Source of the DNA: Trichomonas vaginalis G3
Lineage: Eukaryota; Parabasalia; Trichomonadida; Trichomonadidae
DNA length: 64,000 nt
Assembly (NCBI RefSeq): GCF_026262505.1
Contig: NC_067205.1
Location: 186,001-250,000 of the forward strand
Direction: 5' to 3'
The translations under genes and the position numbers were made by a program. The notes beneath the pieces were generated by a model that ran no database searches, had not been told where the DNA came from, and saw only the letters and a list, made by a program, of their open reading frames with translations. Below, one piece after another: positions 50,963 to 61,399 of the stretch (positions are counted from its first letter, which is position 1; each line of letters begins with the position of its first letter).

Positions 50963-51758
50963 GTTTTATTCATATTTTTCATTAATAAATTATTTTTATG
51001 TTTGACATTTATTTTACTATCGCCTACATGTATGCATTTCATATACACTAAGAGTAAAGATTTTGCAGATATGAAATTTCAAAATTTTAGAGGCTCAATG
51101 GAAAAAGATAAGCACATATTTAGATATTACTTCCCTAAAGGAAAATAGATATCCATTGAGTTTGTGTGGACTAAAATCGCTTCACAGAAATGAGTAAAGG
51201 AAATGAGATCAACTTTTACCTGAAATTATTGAATTATTTCTCATTTTTCAAACAAATAATTATTGAGTATAAAGTAAGCTGTCAATATCAACCATTGTTT
51301 GGAATGAAATTAAAAATTTTGAATAAAACTTTGATAGATAAAAAAACGTTGTCTAAATTGAATAATTGTAATTTGCAGATTGAAAGATAATTTATAGTAT
51401 CTATATTAATATTGCTAAATATATATATTTGTTCTCCCTTCTGAATTTTAATTGTTTAAATTATTAATGTTAAATAAATTGTAATAAATTCCTAATGCAA
51501 AATATTATTTGCCATCCCTTTTCAAATAAACAATTGAAATGAAAATATTGAAAATACTTTAGATTTAAGTACTTTATCAAATAAACCTTCCTTTTGGAAA
51601 TAACCTAATTAATAGATTGAATACTTTTGAATATCTCTTAATTTTTTTGTGAAGCATATTTAAATGATAAAATATATTAATCATAGGATATTAACATAAA
51701 TTTCGAAAATAAAATTCTCAGCATTCCCCTTTTCAATTTTATTGATATCAAATATTTG
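50963..51758. other. Intergenic, nothing recognised
   Basis: About 800 bases, AT-rich; a 66-codon frame (51,190-51,390) shows no domain. No repeat recognised. Confidence 0.55.
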
Positions 51759-52796
51759 ATGAAAAAATCAAAAGAATACATTGGCCTTTTCTACAATCTA
51801 TTAACAATCGGAGAGAACAATCTCTCTACAGATATAGAAAAGTTTATTCCTTGCATTAATTCAGAATTTGCAGGCTCAATCCTCAACGAATATTTAAGAA
51901 ACAACGTCTTTCATACAGCATTAATTTCCGTTAAGCAGCCTGTATATGTTGTTGGTGATCTTCACGGTGATTTATTTGATCTACTTCGTATTTTGAATCG
52001 CAATGGTTTACCGCTTCAGACAAATTATCTATTTCTCGGTGATTATATTGATAGAGGACAATATCCTGTGCAGACACTTCTATTGCTGATAGCTCTTCAC
52101 AATGTTTACCCGACAAATATTTCTTTATTAAGAGGAAATCATGAGATCCCATCAGTTTGCGAGCAATATGGATTCAAAGAGAAAGTTCTTGAATTATTAG
52201 GTGATGAAAACCTCATGGAAGCTTTTTACACCGTATTTTCTTACTTACCTTTAGCTGGAATTGTTGACAATAGGTACTTTTGCGTTCATGGTGGTATCTC
52301 CAAGAATCTAACAAGTTTATCTAATCTTTTACGTCTTGAAATGCCAATTTTGGAGATAACTCCGTTAGTTGAGGATCTACTTTGGTCTGATCCAGCAAAC
52401 TCTGAAGAAATGTATTTATCTAGTGCAAGAAATAAAGGCCATCAGTTCGGAGCAGCTGCAACGGAGCGTTTTCTAAATTCAACAAAATTATCTTACATAA
52501 TACGTGCTCATTCATACATTTCGAACGGTGCAACAATATTTCACTCGGCAAAAGTTATTTCCATATTCTCATCATCCCATTACGTAGAAGGAGGAAATGT
52601 TGCAACAATAATTTACCTCGATGGAGTACATGTATTCGAGAAACTATACCCGGCTAATTACTTAAAGGTAGCTGATTCTAGTTTAGTACCTATTAACTTT
52701 GAAAAGAAATTGGCCGCAACAACAATACTGAAGCCAATAATTAGGCCAAAGCCCAGGCATATGACACCCAAGTACAGAGCGACTCTTCACATTTAA
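51759..52796 (+). CDS. PPP-family Ser/Thr protein phosphatase
   Basis: 345 residues, ATG at 51,759. All metal-site motifs of the PP1/PP2A/PP2B family are present: GDLHG, GDYIDRG, LLRGNHE, FCVHGGIS and the late RAHS, with a substitution-rich core in between. The domain covers about 35-305. Unlike canonical PP1 and PP2A, the usual GVG(Y/W)xSPRGAG-type block reads as KGHQFGAAATERFL, and the C-terminal 40 residues are basic (KPIIRPKPRHMTPKYRATLH). It is a diverged PP1-like member of the kind trichomonads carry in large numbers. It removes Ser/Thr phosphates with two metal ions; substrates unknown. Confidence 0.92.
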   Translation: MKKSKEYIGLFYNLLTIGENNLSTDIEKFIPCINSEFAGSILNEYLRNNVFHTALISVKQPVYVVGDLHGDLFDLLRILNRNGLPLQTNYLFLGDYIDRGQYPVQTLLLLIALHNVYPTNISLLRGNHEIPSVCEQYGFKEKVLELLGDENLMEAFYTVFSYLPLAGIVDNRYFCVHGGISKNLTSLSNLLRLEMPILEITPLVEDLLWSDPANSEEMYLSSARNKGHQFGAAATERFLNSTKLSYIIRAHSYISNGATIFHSAKVISIFSSSHYVEGGNVATIIYLDGVHVFEKLYPANYLKVADSSLVPINFEKKLAATTILKPIIRPKPRHMTPKYRATLHI

Positions 52797-53455
52797 ATGC
52801 GTTATTGAATTGATTCCTTATTTATTTAAGGCAACAGACATTTAAATTCATCAATTATATGATTTCAAATGATTGTTCATATATTTTGCCACAAACAATC
52901 AATTTAAGACTGATTATCGGATTTTCTATATCCATTGTTTGTATATCGATCATGTTAAATGGGATGGCCAAAAGATAATGTTATAGACCGAAAATAGATT
53001 TTTTTCGGTTTTCTCTTCAAATAATTGAAAGAATGATACTATTATAGGTTTATTATATTATATAGCATATAATCATGCTATAGCCGAAAATTATAAGTTT
53101 TGAGAAGATTGAATATAACACAAATAAATTTGAATGTAAGTTAAATTGCTTGTTGTTTTTAATAGCTATTTAATGGGAAATCCAATATTGCAAAATTCAA
53201 ATTGAATGATTGAAAGAACAGAAAAAGTCATTCTTTTCAATTTCGAATATGTTTCATTGTATTTATAATTATATGGTAAATAAGATATTTAAACTTGATT
53301 TTTGAAGGAAAATTCACAAAATTGAATAAATTCAAATTATTTTTATTCAAAAATAAACTAGTTATTTGAGTTTAATACTAATTATCTATTCAAACTACGA
53401 AGTTTGTAATTTAAAATATTTTGTGAGATCAGATTGAATTAATTCAAGGTTCTTT
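52797..53455. other. Host spacer before the Maverick element
   Basis: AT-rich, no gene recognised. It ends where the element's polymerase-region reading frame begins; no inverted repeat or target duplication was seen at this border. Confidence 0.5.
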
Positions 53456-53539
53456 TCAATTAATATTAATGACCATATTACGCATTTTCGAACATTCTAA
53501 ACCAAATATATAAAAATGGGAGACGAATGTTAAATTTGC

Positions 53540-55258
53540 TAGACATGGGGGAGTTGTCTGCAAAGTGCACTTATTTTTATTTACTTCTTTTGACTCGGCT
53601 TTCTTCTTCAGTTGTACACAATACTTTGGAGCATATGTCAAATCTTTAAATGGTGCAAGGTTCTGTTTATATAAGTCAGTAGTATATGTGAAAAGTTTTC
53701 CATAAGAAATAGGTTCGAAATATTTGCACTCCCACAATGTTTTCATAACATCCCATAACGGTGTTGTTCTATCATAACGAACTACATATTTATCTTCTCT
53801 CTTTGTATAAATCTTCATTTGTTTCTCAATGTTCATTCCACCACAAGCTTTGAGAATTTCTATATAGTTGCGAATGAAATATGTTGTCATTGGTAATCTT
53901 TCATTTAGCATGTAGTGGTCTTCAACAAGAAGTAAGTCAATAGTTCGAACAGTTTCACATTCTTTTGGTATGTATCTCTTTATTTCATTATGTCTTGAGT
54001 CATTGAAGTAACCAATGGTAACATTAAATGCTATACCTGTTGCGTCAGAAATTTCTTGTACTTTACTTTGAGGAAAGTCTCTAACACGAATGACTTCTCT
54101 CATGTGGTCAATAGTCTCTCCATCTACTCCAGCCTGAATGCAAGCATAAACGAAACAATTGTCTTCTGTCATAAGTGCTGCAGTTCTTTTGTTCAATTCA
54201 TTGAAGATTTGGTAGCGCTCAAGATTTATAGGTAATGTGCAAAGATACTTCCAGAACTGACCACTTCTCTTCTTATAAAACTTCTTTTCACCATTATCTT
54301 TCCAAAAGCTTTCTATAAGTGCTGGGTTTCCTGTTTGCTTAAGAGCTTCCAAAATGGCTTTCTGGTCATTTGTCAGTGTGCTTTCATCTCTATATGGTCT
54401 CTTTTTTGGTTTGCCTTTCTTTACATCTGACATCGTTAAGCCTTCATATTCTGTTAAATCATACATCTTTATTTCGGTAAGATTCTTTATGTTTGTCAAG
54501 AAGAAGTCATAGTGCATTTCAACAATACCTGCAGCATTTGCTTCTATCTCTAATATAAAGTTCTCCTTCAAGAGCTGATGTAGTAATGTTCCAATATTAT
54601 TGAGGTTTAACGTAGAACATTCATACTTTCCACCAAGTTTATAACATACCATCCATCTTTGTTGGGAGTTTATTTTAATCTTCTCTAAGAGTCTCATGAA
54701 AACCTTACCGAAATGTTTGTGTAAGTAGTCTCTGTTTGGTTCATCTAAAGCTTCGATGTTAAAGTCAATGAGTCTATTGCCTGACTTCACATTTCTCTTC
54801 CTATTCTCTTCATCTTTCTTTAACCATCTCTCACCTTCTTTTGGTTTGTCGTCAATGGAACGAATGACATCGTTAGCTTTGCGAACTTGTTCTATAGCGC
54901 TCTTAAACATCTCTCTTCTCTGTTGTTTCAGTGTGTCGTCTCTTCTTCTTGTTTCACCAACGTTTGCATTTGTTATGTCAAACATTTCTCTTCTTACTTC
55001 ATGAGGTACTGAACGTCTATGATATAAGTCAATAGCAACGTCATTTAAAGGAAATGCTCTTGCATGGACTTCGTCCTCGCCGCGTTGCGGCTTTATGAAC
55101 TCATGAATCCTATCATAAGTTATTTCACCATTGTAGTCTTTAATGAAGTCAGCGAGTGCTTTTTTGTTTGTTGCGTAATGCTTTGCAACATCTATATTAG
55201 CTTCTGTAAGAAGTTGTTTTATTTCCGAGTGTTCTAACTTAGACAACTTCCGATACAT
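53540..55258 (-). CDS. Maverick protein: amino-terminal region of polymerase B gene (probable)
   Basis: Reads from ATG 55,258 (MYRKLSKLEHSEIKQLLTEA) and reaches the left border of the element. The first 300 residues are charged and partly coiled. A middle domain has DNCFVYACIQAGVDG and, later, DLLLVEDHYMLNERL, a Cys and a His placed as in papain-like or OTU-like folds, found before the polymerase core in related elements. The exonuclease and polymerase motifs are not in the visible part. Assignment to the polymerase gene rests on position and overall resemblance to trichomonad Mavericks, and is not certain. Confidence 0.55.
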
Positions 55259-55350
55259 CTTTAGTAGGAAATAAAAAAAATATTTTTTTGAAAAAATTAG
55301 ATTAGATTTTTTTAAGTTATTTTTCAAAATAATTTAATATTTTTATTTTA

Positions 55351-55824
55351 ATGAAACACATGCAAGATTGCAAGTTCTTTTCATACAATGCTCTCGCTAC
55401 TGCCATCAAGAATGAGTTCAATAATGCTTCAAATGTTAATGTTATCTTTAACAAGAAGTTTGTGAAAGAATCTAAGTTTGGTCAGTATGTCAGACCATTA
55501 GCTATCGTCATTGACCACAAACGTTATACTTCACAAGAGTTAGCAGTAGTTTTGAAACAAAAGAGTTTCTTCGTGAATGTCAAAGATACTCATTATACTG
55601 TTATAAAGAACTCTAATATTGACTTCTTCAGTATTGCTTTAAATCTTTCCGAACAGAAAGAATATAAGAAGGGTGAAACATCTGTGAAATATTATCCTTC
55701 ATCTCTGAAGACAATAACGAACAAAGATGTTATACAGAAATTCTTACCAAAGGTTGAAGAAGCTTCTATTGACATTGACGAAGGAAGTGAAATGGTTGAA
55801 GAAATTGACCCTGAGGCTTTATAA
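55351..55824 (+). CDS. Maverick protein of unknown function, 157 aa
   Basis: ATG at 55,351, divergent from the polymerase-region gene with about 90 bases between. The product has a folded-looking first half (KFFSYNALATAIKNEFNNAS, VRPLAIVIDHKRYTSQELAV) and an acidic end (EEASIDIDEGSEMVEEIDPE). I recognise no domain. Its place next to the polymerase gene recalls small replication-associated genes of such elements; that is only positional inference. Confidence 0.6.
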   Translation: MKHMQDCKFFSYNALATAIKNEFNNASNVNVIFNKKFVKESKFGQYVRPLAIVIDHKRYTSQELAVVLKQKSFFVNVKDTHYTVIKNSNIDFFSIALNLSEQKEYKKGETSVKYYPSSLKTITNKDVIQKFLPKVEEASIDIDEGSEMVEEIDPEAL

Positions 55825-55840
55825 GAAAATATATTTTTGG

Positions 55841-56056
55841 TTAGTCTTCATATCGATATTTTACAACAATTCCCCAATGTATAAACTTTTCATACGCTTT
55901 TTCATAAGCTTTATATACCTTCAGAAATTTTGCATAATCTTTAGAAGCATTTAGATATTGTTTAAATGCTTTGTATGTCTTCAGAAATTTTGCATAATCT
56001 TTTACATGTTGTTCGTTCTCTTCTTCTGTCATGAGTTCCGAATATTCTAAATTCAT
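55841..56056 (-). CDS. Maverick small protein with an internal repeat, 71 aa
   Basis: ATG at 56,056. Two near-identical segments, KDYAKFLKTYKAFKQYL and KDYAKFLKVYKAYEKAY, form a charged helical repeat, supporting a real coding history. Function unknown. Confidence 0.4.
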   Translation of the reverse strand: MNLEYSELMTEEENEQHVKDYAKFLKTYKAFKQYLNASKDYAKFLKVYKAYEKAYEKFIHWGIVVKYRYED

Positions 56057-56111
56057 GTTCTTTCATATGAGATAAAATTTTATAAAAAAAATAAAATTAG
56101 CTTAGATTTTT

Positions 56112-56939
56112 TTATTCTTCCTCTTTGAAGTTATCGAAATATTCTGTTATTTTTTCCTTCAGTAATGTTAAGTCTTCTTTGAATGTAAGTATTGTGCAAC
56201 CTTTGATGTCATAATGTGTTTGAGGAAGAGTATTTTTGACAATTTCCTTTATTTGCTCATTCGGTGTCATTGAAATCGGTAAGTTTTCACGATAGAACCA
56301 GTTTCTGTCAGATTTATATATTTTAGCTAAGTCATAAAAGCTCTTGTTGTTTCTTCTGACTAAATGCAACATAACCACATCTTTATCTTCTTCTTTCTCC
56401 AACTCTTCAGTATATATCATATACTTATAACTCTTTTCCTTTCCTTTTGGTACCGAACGCGGTATTCTTTTCTGTATGCTTTTGTCTTTGGATTCAATGA
56501 CTTCATCTTTTGCTTGAAGTTTCTTTTCCATCTCTCCACGTTCTGCTTTATATAGTTCATCTAACATCATGAAAATATAACAAGCATAACGAGGTGAAGC
56601 CCACATTGCTACAGCGTTTACTAAAAGTCTATGAACATAATAACCTTTCAAACCAGGAGCCAAATTCTTGCGATTTTCGTACGGAATCTCTTCTCTCGGT
56701 TTTCCGAGGGAAGCAATCATATGAGGAAATTCTTCTAAAAGTTCTTTTGTCTGTTGGTTTTCAAACCAATGATATGCTTGCTTTGTAGAACGAAGAGCGT
56801 TCATTATACTTTGCATTTGGTACATATCGTCTTTGACCGAACGAATGAGGCGAAGTTGTTTGTTATATTGTATGTATTCGTATTCTTCATTTATAGCTTC
56901 ATGGACTATAACTGTTGTTGTGTTCTCTGATGTTGTCAT
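56112..56939 (-). CDS. KilA-N domain protein of the Maverick
   Basis: 275 residues from ATG 56,939. The KilA-N domain lies at about 45-140: SIMNALRSTKQAYHWFENQQ opens it and GYYVHRLLVNAVAMWASPRY closes it, the latter the family's hallmark. After a charged linker (MEKKLQAKDEVIESKDKSIQ) a second, unnamed region follows, similar in layout to virus proteins that pair KilA-N with another domain. KilA-N is a DNA-binding fold common in large DNA viruses, phages and Polintons. It shares an upstream sequence with the neighbouring GIY-YIG gene. Confidence 0.85.
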   Translation of the reverse strand: MTTSENTTTVIVHEAINEEYEYIQYNKQLRLIRSVKDDMYQMQSIMNALRSTKQAYHWFENQQTKELLEEFPHMIASLGKPREEIPYENRKNLAPGLKGYYVHRLLVNAVAMWASPRYACYIFMMLDELYKAERGEMEKKLQAKDEVIESKDKSIQKRIPRSVPKGKEKSYKYMIYTEELEKEEDKDVVMLHLVRRNNKSFYDLAKIYKSDRNWFYRENLPISMTPNEQIKEIVKNTLPQTHYDIKGCTILTFKEDLTLLKEKITEYFDNFKEEE

Positions 56940-57027
56940 TACTGTCTTTACATACAAAATAAAAAAATAAATAAAAATAAAACTAACTTTATTTTCTGAC
57001 TTTCACAAAAGACCAAAAATAAACGCT

Positions 57028-57639
57028 TTACATGTATTTTTCAGCAACTTCGTCAAATAATTTTATAGCTTTATCTATCTCATCTACTTCAAACGTTTCT
57101 TTACCTTTCGTGGGAGCACCATACATTTTCTCAAAAACTTCAAGCAGTTCTGTTTCAGCAGCTCTCATATCATTAACAAACACAACCTTGACTCTATTGA
57201 CTGTACTGTCATATCTTTGAGTTATATTATATGTCCTTCCTATCTTATATCTTTTTGTGTTGAAGTCCTTCGGTTTCTGAACGATGTAAAGTAAGCCTTC
57301 ACTGCAACGTTCCGTATCGAATGAACCATATGTTATGAAGTTATATCCAACAACTGGGTCTAACCATAACAAAACTATTGGTATAAGACTTTTGTCTATA
57401 AGATATGCTCTTGTTCCATGAAATGCTACTGATATCATAAGCTCAGGATTTCTTGTCAAAATTTTCTGAGTTGAAGCATTTCTAACCCAGTCGTTTGTTT
57501 TCTTTCCAGATGGAGATATAATGTCTGACAAAGAATATTTGTTGTATTTCTTTGAGTATCTTACGTTTAAATCACCTATTCTAACCACTTTGGTGTCATT
57601 GTCTATCTTTCTAACTGTTTCAAACTCAATGTTTGACAT
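57028..57639 (-). CDS. KilA-N-like plus GIY-YIG (T5orf172-type) protein of the Maverick
   Basis: 203 residues from ATG 57,639. The first half (SLSDIISPSGKKTNDWVRNA to VVGYNFITYG) is a diverged KilA-N-like region. The second half starts GLLYIVQKPKDFNTKRYKIG and continues RTYNITQRYDS, a GIY-YIG nuclease fold of the T5orf172 kind, with the Tyr, Ile-Gly-Arg and a later Glu (RAAETELLEVFEKMYG). This domain pair is frequent in DNA viruses. The upstream 20 bases match those of the KilA-N gene. Confidence 0.8.
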   Translation of the reverse strand: MSNIEFETVRKIDNDTKVVRIGDLNVRYSKKYNKYSLSDIISPSGKKTNDWVRNASTQKILTRNPELMISVAFHGTRAYLIDKSLIPIVLLWLDPVVGYNFITYGSFDTERCSEGLLYIVQKPKDFNTKRYKIGRTYNITQRYDSTVNRVKVVFVNDMRAAETELLEVFEKMYGAPTKGKETFEVDEIDKAIKLFDEVAEKYM

Positions 57640-57752
57640 TACTGTCTTTACATACAAAATAACTAATGAAATTCATTATTTTTGTGCTGAATTCAATAAA
57701 AATAATGTTGAGGTGAAGAGGTGAGATCTCACCTGTTTTTTCACCTCTTTTT

Positions 57753-58088
57753 TCACAAGCGTTTTACATGAATTGTACGATGTATATTTGAAATCCTAAA
57801 CAATTTCGTAGCTTCTATTTCTTCTTTTAGTACATCGAATGTTTTAACAATGCCGAAAGTTTCTTTATACTTCTTCTTGACATCAGATAAAAGGAAATCT
57901 TCTGCTGTTGGATAGTTTTTATTAAGAAATGTCAACATATCCATTTTATCTTCTGCTGGCTTTTCTGCTTCTTTCTTTAAGTCTGCATAGTCGTTTCTCA
58001 TTCTTTCTATCTCTTTGACTGAGTAGTTATATTTTCTTATTGCTGCTTTACATTTTGAACATTGCGGCATCGTTTTTGCGTTATACAT
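57753..58088 (-). CDS. Maverick small protein of unknown function, 111 aa
   Basis: ATG at 58,088. Mostly helical and charged, with a CxxC pair near the start (PQCSKCKAAIRKYNYSVKEI) that may bind zinc. No family recognised. The stop is 95 bases from the GIY-YIG gene on the same strand. Confidence 0.55.
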   Translation of the reverse strand: MYNAKTMPQCSKCKAAIRKYNYSVKEIERMRNDYADLKKEAEKPAEDKMDMLTFLNKNYPTAEDFLLSDVKKKYKETFGIVKTFDVLKEEIEATKLFRISNIHRTIHVKRL

Positions 58089-58133
58089 TGAAATAAAACC
58101 AGCTAGAACAACTAAGGCGTCAATGGTTTTCTT

Positions 58134-58718
58134 TCACTCAAAAGCTGCTGGTTTTATCTGTTCATTCCATACCTTACCTCTTCTATCTTTATCTCTTATC
58201 TGCCATACACATTTTGCAACAAATGAAACAAAGTTGTCGTATGTCTTAAACTCCCCAGATTTATATATGTCAGAGATGTTCTTATATACCATGTCGCAAT
58301 CTTTGTCCATAACTTTATGGTTGCAATGATATCCTAGAAACTCATAATTTACCTTTCGTATGAACTTCTTTATTTCTACTGAGTCAGTTGGTTTCACTTC
58401 TATTTCATCGAATTCAGGAATAGTGAGCTTTTGTTGTTGGATTTCAGGCAATTTGGGTAAATGGTCGATGAGGTCCTCCATTTCATAAAGATACTGTTCA
58501 TTTGTTTCATCTTTCGCACTACAGTCTAAATTACTTGTTAAAAGTTCTTGCTTTATCTTCTGGATTTCTGTTTCAAAAGTATATGAAGAAGGAATAAAGC
58601 TTTTCATCTCTACCAACATTGACGTAGGATTCATGACTAGCGAGTTTGGTGCTGTAGTTGTGGACAGAGTCCCGCCGTTCGTGGCTTGAATTGTTGTTGT
58701 GCCGATTGTTGAAATCAT
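58134..58718 (-). CDS. Maverick protein of unknown function, 194 aa
   Basis: ATG at 58,718. Ser/Thr-rich first 35 residues, then helical and acidic, with a folded end containing Cys and His residues (NYEFLGYHCNHKVMDKDCDM) and WQIRDKDRRGKVWNEQI. Its leader resembles that of the other minus-strand genes of the element (TTTTGTATAAAAGATATG). No function can be assigned. Confidence 0.6.
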   Translation of the reverse strand: MISTIGTTTIQATNGGTLSTTTAPNSLVMNPTSMLVEMKSFIPSSYTFETEIQKIKQELLTSNLDCSAKDETNEQYLYEMEDLIDHLPKLPEIQQQKLTIPEFDEIEVKPTDSVEIKKFIRKVNYEFLGYHCNHKVMDKDCDMVYKNISDIYKSGEFKTYDNFVSFVAKCVWQIRDKDRRGKVWNEQIKPAAFE

Positions 58719-58971
58719 ATCTTTTATACAAAATAAAAAAATAAATAAAAATAAAACTAACTTTATTTTTCTATCTTAAGGAAATTCATGAAAATTCACG
58801 AGAAAGCTAAAGCAATCTGAGCCGCTAAGCGGCGAGGGTGAAAAAACGGGTGAGATCTCACCTCTTCACCTAAAATATATTTTTGGTGTAAATTTATGAC
58901 AAAAATAAATGGTACCATTAATAATACATGACTGTTCTCATTCATGTCTGATTTACATCTAATGAAAAAGT

Positions 58972-60057
58972 TTAGAAGAATTTTCTTATTCTTTCTGGCT
59001 TATTTTTGTCTTTCCAGTACTCCCGCTCTAATGGTCCCAGATGTGTTGGCTTTGACTCTCTCAAGTTCTTAGATGGTATAACATCTTCAACGCCTCCTTC
59101 ATATCTTACTTTATAAGTGTCATCGTTTATGTTATAGCCAAGTATTTCAATAACCACTCCTCGCTTTGCTTCGTCAATGGTTTCAGCAAGTTTGCCATTA
59201 CTACTTTCAACTAATTTATGTCGAGGGTAAAACGCAATAGAGTCGTCAGCAGCTTTTATAAGATATCCATTACCTTGCGTAGAGTCTACGATATAATAGT
59301 TTCTACTTAACCTTAAACGTTTCTTTGTCAACGGTTTGTCGTCAAGAACTACACGAACTTTTGTACCAGGAATGAGGGTAAATTGTGTTGAATTTCTGAT
59401 ATTTTGTGTTTGGCTTCATTTCTTTTGTATATACTTTTCTTCTTGTTGTTGTGTCATTGAATTTGGTGTATGTCCTGTTGTAGAATGTGTTGAGGAATTA
59501 TATACTTCGAGAAAATGTTTCATTGTTTCTTCGGTAAAGTCTCGCTCTTGGTTTAAATCTCTGAGCGTTCTTATGAAGCGGTTTATGATGCCGAGTATGT
59601 TATGGTTATGGTCTTCAGTAGTGTAGTGAGTTATGTTATGCTTAATGAGAAAATCTGTGATTTCATTGCTGAGGTATGCACTGTCTTGGTCTGATGTTAA
59701 AGTACTTGGGCTATGTTCTGCTACAAACTTTTGTAAAACTCTTAAAACTTCATGAGTTCCTTTATTCCTCATTGGATATGCATATGCTTTACGAGTGTTA
59801 ACATTAATGAAGATGAGGAATGGGTTATGTCCTCCTTTTCTGCTTTGAATGAGAGTGTCAAATTGGTATGCGCCAGGAGTGTTGGAGTAAATTGGTAAAA
59901 AGTAGTCGTAAGGGTTTATTTTTGTTTGATGTACAACATTTTTGTCAAAGAACCTTTTCACTTCAGCTCTGTTAGTAAATCCCCAACTCTTTGCAGCTTC
60001 ATTGAACTTCTTAAATGACCTCCATGGATGTTGTTCGAATACTTCTTTCAAGCTCAT
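58972..60057 (-). pseudogene. Maverick integrase region, broken
   Basis: A retroviral-type (c-integrase, DDE) integrase. The start at 60,057 (MSLKEVFEQHPWRSF) leads into the catalytic core, where the first two acids are seen in YQFDTLIQSRKGG and LTSDQDSAYLSNEI. A C-terminal DNA-binding/chromodomain-like part with YKVRYEGGVEDVIPSKNL is also within the region. It joins the linear element to the genome in functional relatives. The gene is no longer a single open frame. Confidence 0.85.
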
Positions 60058-60126
60058 TTATGTAAAGTTAAAGATTTTATTCTAGGCTCAAGCGCGTTCA
60101 TTGAACGCGGTACCATGCGAATATAG

Positions 60127-61384
60127 TCACAAATGGTGGCATATAATCTGCACCCGAGCCTGTTGGATTTGTTGTGAAAGTGTGTGAATGATTTCCTGTG
60201 GTTCCACAAAAATACCTGCGCTTGAATCTACTGGGTCACTTGAAATATCATATCTATGCATTCCCTGTCTATCCGAACCTGCTGCAAGATTTGTATAACC
60301 TCTTTTTGTTATTGAATGTGAATGACTACCTGTTGTGTTTGTAGTTCCTGTATGAGTGTGTGGTGGAAGGTTTGCTTCTTTAATTTTCTTCGAACCTCCT
60401 GTTTGCTTTGAAGAGTTAGCACAGTATAAGAATTTATCTACAATCTGCTTCCACGTACCAAAACCTAAAACTGTTGCTGGATTTGTTGAGTTCATTGACG
60501 TATAAATAGAGCCTATAGGATATAATGTTTGAAGTATTTCAGTCTTTAATGTTTGAAGCTCTGTTTTGTCTGCTTTCTTATCTAACATTGCTGGTAGTTC
60601 ATATGCTTCAAAGTTTCTGGCATGACCTTCGATATTCCTGCAACTGTTATCTAAATTGTTAAGAGTATCTTTTACGCTTGTACTCGGATTCTCTAAAGGT
60701 GCACTTGAACCCAAATCATAGTTCAATATTATGTCGTCTGCTCTAACAGTAGTGAAGGATTTATGTGTATGTTCTTTGTCAGCTTTACTATTTAATGTAG
60801 CTTGAAGTTCATTTATATCGGAGATATTGTGTTTATGAGATTTCAAAACTTTGTTCATTGCTTCGAGTTCAACTTTGTCAGCTTTACTTTTAATAGCATC
60901 TTCAAACGTTATTTTTGCCTTAACTCTCAATGTAAATCTTGGTTCAACTAATACACCGTTAACATTGAAAGTAGAGGCATAAATTTCACCGTATAACCAA
61001 ATGCTTCTGGTGCTTTAGCTACATCATACTGTACAGTACAGCTTATGTCATAACCTTTAGCCACGAATGTATTTATATCTCTTTCATTAACATTTTTGTC
61101 TTCGCTTCATCACTTCGTGTTAAATATCCATGGTAGTCCGTTATAATCTGTTCGTCTGAACTTATATAATGAACGTGGTTCTTGACTTTATCACTCAGAG
61201 CTAAAAGCTCATTTTTGTCTGCTTTTTCGGCTAATTTCTCATTAACATCATTCACTTCTAATTCAACTCTTCCGCCAGAACTCTTTATATCATTAATCTT
61301 TTTCATTAATTCGGTAATTACGTCATAAAGACTATATTTCTGTTTTCGGTTTTTAAATAATGAGTCAAAATTTCTTTTCATCAT
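60127..61384 (-). pseudogene. Tail-fibre-like region with phage collar-type tip, broken
   Basis: Repeated KADKxEL heptad units (SKADKVELEAMNKVLKSH, KKADKTELQTLKTEI, EKADKNELLALSDKV) suggest a long trimeric coiled fibre. The tip carries a collar-type domain (YPIGSIYTSMNSTNPATVLG followed by FGTWKQI) and His-rich strands (LPPHTHTGTTNTTGSHSHS), as in phage tail fibres that bind sugars. Such a fibre in a Polinton relative is consistent with a virus-like particle. The region is damaged. Confidence 0.7.
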
Positions 61385-61399
61385 ACATCGCTGACATTA

